A stretch of 64,000 nt of DNA from NCBI GenBank assembly GCA_905221605.1, contig CAJNDS010002757.1:1096908-1160907 (forward strand), read 5' to 3'. Shown here piece by piece: positions 31,290-41,152 of this stretch (position 1 is its first letter; every line of letters begins with the position of its first letter). Source of the stretch: Symbiodinium natans (taxonomy: Eukaryota > Sar > Dinophyceae > Suessiales > Symbiodiniaceae). Made by a program: the position numbers and the translations under genes. Below the pieces are notes generated by a model. It had not been told where the DNA came from, searched no databases, and saw only the letters and a program-made list of their open reading frames with translations.

Positions 31290-31890
31290 GGTTTGGGGTT
31301 TACGGCTCCGGGTAGGTACGTCAACTGTGGGGTCATAGGTGCGTCTGCGTCAGGACCGGATGCTGCCTCGACTGACGTTTGCGCTTCGGGCACCATTTCA
31401 GAAGGAGTTGTGTTGTCAGACATGTGCAACCGACAATGCAACACGCATTGTGTAGGCAACAGACTGTCTTTTTTGCACGGGGTTCAGATAGCGGCCTGGG
31501 CAATTGAATCTTGCTCTCTTTGCAAGACTGCTGCATCAAATGCAGAGTCAATTCAGACAATCCCCACCTCCGCATGTCATTTCAAAAAGGTCATTGTGAA
31601 GGTACTGTTCACGTAGTCTATGGCAAGTATGTGAGAGATGCTGCTGCTTGTGCACAAAGTTGCAAGCATGCACTGCAAAGCAGACGCATAGTGTTGCATA
31701 GCTACCGTGCGAACCGATTCCTGTGGAATTGTTGCACGCATCAGCCACTGCGTGCGTGGCCGTCGCTTAAAGCGCAGCCTCTGCGAGTGATTCCAGTCAT
31801 TTCGCCGGTAGCTTTGAGGTGTCGTTTGCTCACCTGCTCTATTGCCCAGAGTGGCGACTGCAGCCGTTAATGTTCTCACGCTGAGATTTT
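31290..31890. other. unique island without telomere-like repeats
   Basis: About 600 nt with balanced composition and overlapping open frames of 80-119 residues on both strands (for example 31511-31870 + and 31577-31879 -). None resembles a family I know. Possibly a decayed mobile element. Confidence 0.4.
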
Positions 31891-32170
31891 AACAAAAGCA
31901 GCCTCAGTTGGAAGTTAGACGGGCCTGCAGATCAGCGGGGTTGTTCTAGAGCGAACAGTTTCCATCATAAACAGCTGCCTAGGAGCCGAGGAGAAGCCCT
32001 AATCCAGCACCACCCCTCCCATGTTGCCTTGCCAGCTGCCGCACCCCCAAGAAACGGAGGTGTAGAGCCACAGGTAGAGTGACAGCCCAACCGGAAACGG
32101 CCAGACAGCATGATAAGACAACCCTAAACCCTAAAACCCAAAACCCTAAACCCTGATCGCACATGTGCAG

Positions 32171-32265
32171 AAGAGCGAAAAACCCCAACATCTTCGGCCC
32201 AAGAGAGGAGTTCTTGGAGTTGGTGAAGGAAACCTGCGACGACTACGCCGAGATTTCGGAGCCCA
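32171..32265 (+). CDS. exon island
   Basis: GTGCAG acceptor. The frame reads AKNPNIFGPREEFLELVKE then TCDDYAEISEP. C-orientation repeat before and a very long G-orientation array after. Confidence 0.55.
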
Positions 32266-35200
32266 GCTTAGGGTTTAGGGTTTAGGGTTTAGGGTTTAGG
32301 GTTTAGGGTTTAGGGTTTAGGGTTTAGGGTTTAGGGTTTAGGGTTTAGGGTTTAGGGTTTCGGGTTTCGGGTTTCGGGTTTCGGGTTTCGGGTTTCGGGT
32401 TTGGGGTTTGGGGTTTAGGGTTTAGGGTTTAGGTTTAGGGTTTAGGGTTGAGGGTTTAGGGTTCAGGGTTCAGGGTTTAGGGTTTAGGGCTTGGGGCTTG
32501 GGGTTCAGGGTTTAGGGTTTAGGGCTTAGGGCTAAACCTTCAGCACCCAGGCTTGTTTTTGGGATCTTTCGGGCAACCCAGGACCTAGAGCCTTGTTCAG
32601 GGCTTTCTGGCTTGTCTCTTCAAGGGCTTGGGACCAGGAGCCTCGGGCCTTGAACCCTCGACCCAGAACTGATCTGAGAGGTGCACCCTAGAATAGAGCG
32701 CCCTAAAACCCGAAGCCTAAACCCCTAAACCCGGATCCCTTGAACTTCGAAGCTTCTGTCCGAACCCCAGAGCCGGGCCTAAAAACTCTCAAACCGGCTG
32801 TCAAAAAGTCTTGGAAACCCTAAAATCCCTAAAGCGCGGCAAGGGTTTAGAGTTTCCGGTCTAGGGTTTCGGGTCACCTTAAGCGCCCTGACCTCGCTGG
32901 TTCAGAGGGAAGGAGGCAAGTACTGCAGGTATCACACCCGGGTGTCCCTCTTTAGAGCCCGAAAGGTTATAGGGCCTTCAGGGCCCTAATGACCTAAATC
33001 CTAAACCCTAAACCATAAGCCCCTAAACCATAAATCCCTAAACCCCTAAACTCTTAAACCCTACCCTAGGGAACCCTAAACCCTGCACCCCAAACCCCTA
33101 AACCTAAACCCTAAACCCCAAACCCTAAACCCTAAACCATAAACCCTGAGAGATTTTCTTGGACCCTGGCGCCGCTGAATCCTCAAAGTCTCGAGGAGAT
33201 CGTCGAGCGGCACTCCACCCTCGAGGCAGACGCCTGTGTTAGGGTTTAGGGTTTAGGGTTTAGGGTTTGAGGTTTAGGGTTTAGGGTTTAGGGTTTGGGG
33301 CTAGAGATGCTTGGACTTCAGGATTTACAGCACAGCCCAACCAAACCCTGAACCCCAAAACCCTAGAACCTCCTAAGCAAAACCCCCAAACCCTAAAACC
33401 CCAAACCCTACACCCCAAATCATAAAGCCGCCCAAAACCGATTGTGGGGCAGGAGAGGGGCGTCTGGCTGTTGAAGAGGGTCATATTGAGGCAAAAACAT
33501 CCGAGGGTTCAAAAAAGGAGCCAACCTAGTCAACCTAGATGGGTTCAGGGTCTCAGCCTTTTGGTTCCCATATCTGGATCTAGTGAACTAGTTAACTGGT
33601 TGTTTACGTTTAATTTAATCTTGTCAGGGTTATGATGACAAGGGGCCATAAGAGTGAGAACTTGAAGCCCTGGAAGCCCTATTGCCAGGGAGCCAACATC
33701 GACCTCTCAGAGCTCCAAGCGGACTCGGAGACGCGAATAGAGGAGACCAGTGCAGTTGAGGTGCTTTGGGGAAGTGTAGGGTTCAGGGTCTAGGGGTTAG
33801 GGTTTAGGGTCTAGGGGTTAGGGATCTGTAGGTGTTTTTTTTTGTTGACAGAAGCACAGTTTGCTATTCAAGGGGTCTGTAGGGAACAAGGTTTCATCAG
33901 GCTTTAGGGTGTCATTGGATTGCAGGGTCTTTTAGGGTTTCAGGATGTTTGTTTTGTGCCCTTTGAAGACACTCAATGCCTGCAGGAGCTGAGAAATCAG
34001 TTCCAAATCTACAAGCCCGAGCCTGAGACAAGACTCCGGCTTCCGCCCAGTTTTTTTGGGGGTGTCTAGGGTTCAAGGCTTATAGTTGAGGGTTTTTGGG
34101 TTGAGGGAGGGCTGAGAATTTCAGATCAAGGGCTCAGGGTGTTTTTCTCTATTTCCATGCTTCCGCTTCTGTCCCCACTGACTGTGAAAGCCCAAAGGTT
34201 TCTGGGGTACTCCTGCCAGGCTAGAGAGCTGTGAGGTGTGAGGTTTCATTGAGTTCGAGGGTTTGCGCTCCGCGTGTTGACTGAGGAAAGAGCAAGAGAT
34301 GGAGATGATGGAGCTGCGAAACAAGGCCGGCGGGCTTCTGTCATGAGTACACAGGTCTGTTTAAGGCTAGGGGGGATAAGAGTTCAGTGGTTAGGCCCTG
34401 TGCCACACCCGAACCCTGAAGCTTCAGTTGCTGGAGACTGCTGCGTAATGCTCTCGGGACAAGGGCCCTTCGAATTGAGAATCCCAGATACTAGACTTCG
34501 GACTTAGGGATTTGCGGATCTTGGCTTTTGGGGATTTAGGGTTTAGGGTTTAGGGTTTAGGGTTTAGGGTTTAGGGTTTAGGGTTTAGGGCTCAGGGTTT
34601 AGGGATCTCAGGAGGCTCGGGCTGTGAGTCTTACGGTTGCCTCCAGGTTGCCATCCTCCAAATCGAGTTGGACGAGTGCCAGAAGGCACCGCGGACTCCG
34701 GGATTTGGGTTCAGGGTTTAGGGTGTAGGGTATAGGGTGGAGGGTGTAGGGTGTAGGGTTTAGGGTTTAGGGTTTAGGGCACAGCGCTCTGTCCTTTGCT
34801 CTGAACCCTGAACCCTGCGGCGTGAAGATGGTTAGGGCGTTGCGTTGCTGGTCCAAGGCAGCTGTTAAGGAACTGAAGCTACCATGAATTTGGAGATGTA
34901 GACGGTGTTGTCTATTGTGGGGCCTCCTTATTCTCGCCTAAGCCCTGTAGCCCTGAAAATCCCTAAGCCCGCCACGCGCGCAGAAGCGGCAACAACTCCA
35001 GCACGAATTTGACGAGGTGACGCAGGAGGACTCTAGGCCGGTTCGCATCTCTTTTTTTTTGGGGGGGGGGGGGGGGGGTGTAGGGCGTGGATGCAGGCTT
35101 TCGGGTTGAGGTATAAGGATCTGGGGTTGAGGGTTTGGGTTTCGGATGCGGGCTTGGGCGCCAGGCTAATGAGTCATTTCGGTTTCGGTTGAGGGGTGTA

Positions 35201-38200
35201 GAGAGGCGGGGCTTGAGCTTGGCAGGTTTCGGGTTTGATAATGGCTCTAAAGCCATGTTTAGAAAGCTTTGGATGAGCACTGGAGTCCCAACAGCCTGCT
35301 TGGATTCAGCAGGAGCCATATCGACCCCTAGACATATATAGCAACCCTACATCGCCGAAACCGTAGACTCTAAAGCCCTCAGATGAGCTGCCCCACACCT
35401 GGGTTCTGAACCCTCAAGATCATGCAAAGCCCTGGACCCCTCAACCCCCCCCCCCCCAAACCCTGAAGTCCTAAACCCTATAAACCCTAAACCCTAAACC
35501 CTAAACTTTAGGGTTTGGGTGCTTGGGACCACGATCCATGCCCGGCCTCAGGGACTCCCTCTTCTTCGGGCAGATTCTGATGTCAGCCGGGCGCCTGCAC
35601 GTCGGGGTTTGGGGGGGTTTTAGGGTTGGTGTCTTGGGGTTTAGGGCGAGGGTTAGTGTTGTGGGGTTCAGCTGTTTTCGTTGGTTTAGAGTTCGATATT
35701 TGGGGTTTACGGCTTCGCGCTTTAGGACTTAGGACTTGGGGGTGGGGGTGCGGGCGGAGTGCGGGGCTTTGAGGTTTGGCTTCAAGAGAATTGGCAGAAT
35801 ATGGGGTCGAGGGACTCAGGGTGATAGGATGTAAGGGTCAAAACGTTCGACTTCGAAGAGTCGGGCCGTTTGTCTCGAGTTCAAAATGCTGTTGGACCGG
35901 TAGGCCGGGTGGGCTTTCGGTGCTTCACATTTAGGACGACTTTCGCCCTAAACATCCCGGGAAGTGAGGAGATCTTGCTGAAAAGGCAGGGCCGATGCGA
36001 AGGATGCGATTTCACAGCGCAGCCCCTCCCCCCGTACCGGCAGACCATCAGCGTGCCCTGCGGCTCCGAGGCCAAGCCCTGCGTATCTAAATGGACCCTT
36101 ATCTTAGGGATCATCTACCCAATGCTGCTAAAAACCCCGAATTTAAGGCTATATGATATGGATTATCTGGACCGTGAACCTCATAGACCCGCTACGGGTG
36201 CATCATGACTTCTTGGAGGACAGCAGGCCCCAAGAATAGGACCAAGAACAGAACACTGAGCCGCCAGCTTCGGCAAGGGCTCAGCGGTGCAAAGGGGCCT
36301 CGCAAACTCTGGTTATCCCTGGTTAATGAAACGTGGAATTTGGGCTATTGTTTGTAGGCAGTGCAACAAAGGTAAACCATCTGACCCCGTAGCACACCCC
36401 CCCCCCCCCGGCACGACTTTGTAAAGTTTCAAGCCGTAGAACGAAAAACCCCAGGGCGTCATGCCCTCAACCAACAGAACACCGGAGCAAACCCCAAACC
36501 CTAAACCCTAAAAGCAACGGCAACCCATGCCCTCAACCAACAGAACACCGGAGCAAAACCCCAAAGCCCTAAACCCTAAAAGCAAGGGTAACCCCAGAGC
36601 ACAATCGAGGCCCCCCAAGAGCCCTATAAACTAAACCCATACTCCGAAGCCTACCAAACTGCGGAGCGCACGAGGTTGAAAACCTGTTCCTGCGCTGCAC
36701 CACAAAGAGGCGGTTTAGGGTTTGGGGTTTAGGGTTTAGGGTTTGGGGTTTGGGGTTTAGGGGCTTTAGTAAAGGCTTGGGTTGCTTTACGTTTGGGTTC
36801 AGGGCTGAGGGCTCTGGGCAATTTGGGTTGTTTACGGCATAGGCTTTCCCGAATGTTCCCTCGAATTGCCGGAAACAGGATGGCACGCTGGGGCATGCGG
36901 CTTGTTCACGTGTCAGGGGTTTAGGGTTTTCAGGGTCTGAATCCTGGGGCCCTAACAAGGCCCTCAACCATACACCCTCGCCTGCCAGGAAAAACATCCA
37001 GCATGCCCAGACGCCTGTCGACGATGAGAGCAAGCAGGAAGGCCAGCGAAGGTTTCTTCTGAGTCGAGCCCCGAGGCCCCTAGCAGCAGCAAAGCCCCCA
37101 AAACGCCTAGAACGCCGAAAGCCGCGCAGCCCAAACACCGGTGGCCTTGGGGTTCGGAATTGGGTTGAGGGGGGGGGGGGGGGGGGGGATTGGTTGGAAG
37201 GGCCATTGGGTTTTTTGGGGCTTTGGCGGGCTTTGGCTCTTATTACTTGTAGGAGTTTGACCCTGCGCCCGGCGCCCTGACCCTGTATCTGTTGGTCCAA
37301 GACCCCCTCGAACTTTACTTCCGGATGGAGACTCGGTCCCAAGTCCTGAATCCCTACATCCTCCACTCCGAAAAGCTCGCAACCACAAGCCCAGAAACCG
37401 TGCTCGTTTTAAAGTTTCCACCCCTTAACTGGGCTTTGGAGTACTATACTTTAATACTTTTTTGTTCTGGGTTCCTATTATTGCTACTTATTACCTAAAA
37501 AGTATATACTTTTTTTCCAGGGTCTATTCCAAAGCTAAGTTAAGAGTCCCCAAAGAAAGCCTCGCAGGCGAGGATGGTCAAGATCAGGGCGAAGACTCCT
37601 TCCGAAAGAAGAAGGAGAACGGTTTTTTAGGGTTTAGGGTTTAGGGTTTAGGGTTTAGGGTTTAGGGTTTAGGGTTTAGGGTTTAGGGTTCTTTTTTCCG
37701 GACACCTCGAAGACTCTAAACTCCGAAACCCCAAAAACCCCAAACAGAAGCCGAAGTCCTTCTAACACCCGAAAGCCCCTAAAGCCATGAAACCCTAGCT
37801 GTAGGAGATCGTTACAGGCTAAGCCTGGACCTTAGAACCTAAGCCCTACCGTACCTTGAGTTCCTGATTCTGGGGCTCGTTATACACCCCATCATAAACA
37901 GCCCCAGTTGCGCGCTAAACTTTTCGTTTTGCATGGGCGACGGGGCCCTTTCGGGAGCAAGAGCGCGGGCGCCCCGATCGAAGGACAACGCCGCCAGACA
38001 ACTTAAAGTCATCCTGGCCTACCTGAAGGACGGGTGTAGGGTTTAGGGTTTTAGGGGTGCCAATCTGCATTGGCCACGGGCATGTGCGGGGGAGGGGCAG
38101 GGTGGAGTTCGGGATGTTCCCGGCTTGTTTTGGGAAATATTTCAAGGTTTTTTGGGTTTCAGCTTCTTATTATGGCCTTGCCATCTGAAACGTCTGGTCT

Positions 38201-38997
38201 CAAACACGGGCTCTCGGAAAGGATTACACCAAGCACATCAGAGCAGCCTGCTTAAAACCCTAAACCCTAAACCCTAAACCCTAACCCCCTCCCAGGACTT
38301 CAAGGAGATCTGCGAGATTCTCCGGAAGGAGCGCCGGGGCGACCCCATGAGGGTGAAGCTGGCCCGCGCCCAAAACGGGGGGGGGGGGGGGGTTAGGGTT
38401 TAGGGTTTAGGGTTTAGGGTTTAGGGTTTAGGGTTTAGGGTTTAGGGTTTAGGGTTTAGGGTTTAGGGTTTAGGGTTTAGGGTTTAGGGTCTCAACCCAG
38501 TAGGAGCTTGGTGTACATGATTTAGAGCAATGAGCCGAATGAAACGCTGAAAGTGTACGGGGGGTTGGGCTTTTGAGGGCTTAGTTTGCATACGAGCTTA
38601 AATACTACCTAGCGAGCCCCTTAGGGACTGGGTAGGTGACCTTCAACCTTTGTGGTTATGCCGCATCCTACCATAGTATACCCCCAAACCCTAAACCCTA
38701 AGCCCTCTACCCTAAACCCTTAACTCTTAACCCTCCCACCCGAGAAGGCAAAATTAAGGGTTTAAAGGTTTGGCGATTGCGGGACATTGGGGGTTTCCGC
38801 ACGTTTGTTCTTAGCGCGATTGAGTTGCTCAGTCGAGGGCTCATAGGGTTTTGGGTAAATGTTGGAGGGGGGTTCGAAAAGGTTTTGGATTTAGGGTTTT
38901 GGGTGAACTTAAGGTCATTTAGGGTGTAAGCGTCTTCAACGCCAAGGGGGCGACGCTGGAGGCGGTGACGGCGCAGGAGCCCAACATCAAGTTCGAG
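32171..38997 (+). CDS. multi-exon gene of unknown product with coiled-coil section (span)
   Basis: About 15 exon islands on the + strand with AG acceptors and GT/GC/GA donors. The best stretch is coiled coil: ELRNQFQIYK (33986), KEQEMEMMELRNK (34286), VAILQIELDECQK (34647), KRQQLQHEFDEVTQ (34984). Later islands include a beta-like stretch (37253) and a helix running over two exons (37962 and 38296). I recognise no family. Whether all islands belong to one gene is inference. Confidence 0.4.
32267..32530 (+). repeat. long telomere-like array, TTTAGGG with TTTCGGG block
   Basis: About 36 units, including a run of six TTTCGGG, then TTTGGGG and TTCAGGG variants. The longest G-orientation array in the window. 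Confidence 0.97.
33149..33239 (+). CDS. exon island
   Basis: The frame reads RFSWTLAPLNPQ then SLEEIVERHSTLEADAC, ending at GTTAG before a TTTAGGG array. C-orientation array directly upstream. Confidence 0.45.
33689..33760 (+). CDS. exon island
   Basis: TTGCCAG acceptor, 24 codons starting GANIDLSELQADSETRIEE and ending AVE, then GAG|GTGCTT (GT donor). Acidic, phase 0. Confidence 0.5.
33986..34030 (+). CDS. coiled-coil exon island
   Basis: CTGCAG acceptor then ELRNQFQIYKPEPET; right border uncertain. Confidence 0.4.
34286..34325 (+). CDS. coiled-coil exon island
   Basis: One base then KEQEMEMMELRNK, ending AAG|GCCGGC (GC donor). Phase 0 into 34647. Confidence 0.45.
34647..34685 (+). CDS. 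coiled-coil micro-exon
   Basis: CTCCAG acceptor, exactly 13 codons VAILQIELDECQK, then AAG|GCACCG (GC donor). Confidence 0.5.
34984..35025 (+). CDS. coiled-coil exon island
   Basis: GCGCAG acceptor, KRQQLQHEFDEVTQ, then CAG|GAGGAC (GA donor) or an earlier GAG|GTGACG. Continues the heptads of 34647. Confidence 0.45.
35552..35602 (+). CDS. exon island
   Basis: CCTCAG acceptor, frame DSLFFGQILMSAGRLH, then CAC|GTCGGG (GT donor). Hydrophobic/helical; unrecognised. Confidence 0.35.
36023..36070 (+). CDS. exon island
   Basis: GCGCAG acceptor, PLPPYRQTISVPCGSE, then GAG|GCCAAG (GC donor). Unrecognised. Confidence 0.4.
36461..36594 (+). repeat. 66-bp tandem duplication
   Basis: ATGCCCTCAACCAACAGAAC plus a telomere-like tail occurs at 36461 and again at 36527, nearly identical over 66 nt. 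Confidence 0.85.
36989..37051 (+). CDS. exon island
   Basis: TGCCAG acceptor, one base, KNIQHAQTPVDDESKQEGQR plus two bases, then AAG|GTTTCT (GT donor). Polar, unrecognised. Confidence 0.4.
37253..37326 (+). CDS. exon island
   Basis: TTGTAG acceptor, EFDPAPGALTLYLLVQDP then LELYFRM, then ATG|GAGACT (GA donor). Coding-like; family unknown. Confidence 0.45.
37434..37534. mobile_element. MITE-like element, TIR CTTTGGAGTA type, copy 2
   Basis: CTTTGGAGTACTATACTTTA at the left and TATTCCAAAG at the right; about 101 bp. The interior matches 27508-27610. Confidence 0.85.
37625..37691 (+). repeat. telomere-like array, TTTAGGG orientation
   Basis: About nine perfect units. Confidence 0.95.
37962..38028 (+). 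CDS. exon island, helical
   Basis: The frame reads SKDNAARQLKVILAYLK, then AAG|GACGGG (GA donor). Joins phase 0 to the next exon as one helix. Confidence 0.45.
38296..38355 (+). CDS. exon island, helical
   Basis: CTCCCAG acceptor, DFKEICEILRKERRGDPMR; ends near AGG|GTGAAG (GT donor). Lies between a CCCTAAA tract and a long TTTAGGG array. Confidence 0.5.
38377..38490 (+). repeat. poly-G run and telomere-like array, TTTAGGG orientation
   Basis: Sixteen G, then about 14 perfect units. Confidence 0.97.
38930..38997 (+). CDS. exon island
   Basis: GTGTAAG acceptor, frame VFNAKGATLEAVTAQEPN then IKFE, then GAG|GCCTGT (GC donor). Unrecognised. Shorter possible islands follow near 39393-39425 and 39870-39925. 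Confidence 0.45.
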
Positions 38998-40074
38998 GCC
39001 TGTGAAGCGGGTTCAGGGTTTAGGGTTGAGGGTTGAGAGTTGAGGGTGGATAGAAGTTGTGCAGGGTTTGGGTCCCCAAAAAAGTCTTGACCGAAAGCCT
39101 TTGCTTTGGAACCGAGGTACACTTCTTTTTGTTTTGTGCGGGGTGGGGGGGGGACGAAGCCCTTTTGGGGGGCTTCCCGGGACCAGTCCCTCCTCAGAGG
39201 CCTCACGGGGCCTTTTCAGGTCTCGCGGCCTCAGGCTCTTTTTTCATGGTGAACCCCAAGCCCAAACCCCAACCCTAAACCCCAAACCCGAAACCCCAAA
39301 CCCTAAACCCCTAAACCCCTACACCCCAAACCCTAGTCCCTAAACCCTAGGCACCGAACCCTAAACCTCAAAGCCTGAACACCAATACTAGGCCGAGATG
39401 CCCCGTGGTGGCGACCGCGCCTCGCAGAACTCAGGCAAGGGCTTTGTTGGGGTTGGTTTAGGGCTTTGGGACTTTGTTGTAGGGTTTAGGGTTTAGGGGT
39501 TTAAGGTTTTCGATGTGTAGGGTCTTGGGGTTAGGGATAGGGCTGGTGGGTCACCTAGTATTATGTGCTCTGGCGCAAGCGTATGAATTATAGTATTGCA
39601 ACAGTTCTATTCTTACTCTTCCGTCAGTCCCCACTGATCAGCAGTAGTTTGGGGGTTAGGGGGTTTAGGGTTCAGGGGCATCACGACTTGTGGGGCTTTG
39701 GGGTTTTGGGGTTTTGGGGTTCAAGATGTTTGTGGTTTGGGGTTCATCAGAGCCCTAAACCCTGCAAACCAGAAAAGCATAATATAAACATAATACACCC
39801 TATGAGCTGCAAACCCTTTTAGCCCCGTCAAGCCTGAAGCCCTAAACCTCCGACACTTGCAACCAGGCTCCCAGGGCAATACCAAGGAGCTGAAGACACA
39901 GCCCCAGCGCTCAGTGTTTCGGGTTTACCCTGCAAGCCAGGGTTTAGGGTTGAGGGTTTAGGGTTGAGGGTTGAGCCCACATTGCTCAATTATTGAATCT
40001 GGTTCGGGTTTTGCACCTCGAGTAGCCCTCTTACTTTAACATGGTTAAAGCACAGGTGTAAAGCCAAAAGCACT

Positions 40075-40105
40075 GTATGTATATACATATATATATATAC
40101 ACACA
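40075..40105 (+). repeat. TA/TATG microsatellite
   Basis: Alternating TATGTATATACATATATATA-like bases beside the 3' side of the LINE. Similar AT tracts occur at 58528, 59760 and 60015. Confidence 0.9.
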
Positions 40106-40518
40106 TTTATGCACACATGAACAAGTTTCTTTTTCATAAGTATCAACTTGACCTATGCACATAAGCGTTTGCAACATCCCTAAACCAATGACAGTTGCTT
40201 TGCCGGAACCTCAAGCACCCTCCCACAATCTCCTCTCACTCACTCACGCAGCTGAATGGCGGACGAGTCAAAGTCTGCCTAGCTGAGCACTCTGCTCTGG
40301 GAACATGATAAGAGTCAGTCGCCTGCTGTCCTCCCCGATTGGAGTGGAGGCACTGACCCAATGCAGATCGCATGGGGATAGCCGAGGTGAAAGAACAGAA
40401 CACAGAAAAGAACACACCCCCGAGGCACCACCCACGGACCTGCGAGTACCCCCTCACTAATTGCCGGATGTGGGCGCCTTCACCCACGATCGTGGCATTA
40501 GCTACGGATTCGGCCAAC

Positions 40519-41121
40519 TTACTTGCTTTGGATTTCCTCCAACAGCGCCTGGAGCTCACGCTCAAGGCCGCCCTTGGGAGCTAAGCCGAACTTTTCTTCC
40601 CCTCCTTGCGTTTTGAACGCGTGGAAAAAGGCGTCAGCTACTGGTCTCAGCTTGTCAGTAGTGGTCAGGTAGATCTTCACATGCTTGCCACCGTACGCAG
40701 GAGCTACTCGACAGTACAGCACATCCGTCAGCAACTTGTTGGGAGAGTCGGCTTCAGCAGCATGGGCTTCGACACGCTGCAACATCTCTCCGCTGAGATG
40801 CACGGCTGCTTCAACTGTCAGCGCTGCCCACACATGGATATGTGGAGGGCCAAGGTCGTGGTGCTTCCCTGCGGCCTGAACGAGGTCATTGTACTTCTGA
40901 CTGGCTTCCTTCGCCTTGGTCACGAAAGAGGCCGTAGATGGGATGAGGCAAGTCCGGAAAGTTGCCGACTGCAAGGCCCGTACGTCTGCAGACAGCTTCA
41001 AGTTGGACTTCATGAGGAGCTGAACCGCCTTCAGGACAAGCTCGTCTTTCTCACCTCCAACTTGCCTGCGCTTCAGCGCCGGCCCGTTGGGAGTTCCAGC
41101 ATTTGCCGCCCACTTATCCAT
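40519..41121 (-). CDS. LINE downstream frame, 200 residues
   Basis: Starts at ATG 32 nt after the polyprotein stop and ends TAA at 40519-40521. Begins MDKWAANAGTPNGP, then a mixed helical region with VLYCRVAPAYGGKHVKIYL and ends ELQALLEEIQSK. The composition is protein-like, unlike the same frame further upstream. It could be made separately or by frameshifting from the polyprotein, because its frame is open for 1,337 codons upstream. Function unknown. Confidence 0.6.
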   Translation of the reverse strand: MDKWAANAGTPNGPALKRRQVGGEKDELVLKAVQLLMKSNLKLSADVRALQSATFRTCLIPSTASFVTKAKEASQKYNDLVQAAGKHHDLGPPHIHVWAALTVEAAVHLSGEMLQRVEAHAAEADSPNKLLTDVLYCRVAPAYGGKHVKIYLTTTDKLRPVADAFFHAFKTQGGEEKFGLAPKGGLERELQALLEEIQSK

Positions 41122-41152
41122 GACGTTTAAGGAACTCTCGACTACGCTCTCA

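Noticed and set aside
36569-37366. 265-residue minus-strand protein
   Set aside because: Built from telomere-like repeats, a poly-G run and antisense of plus-strand exon islands.
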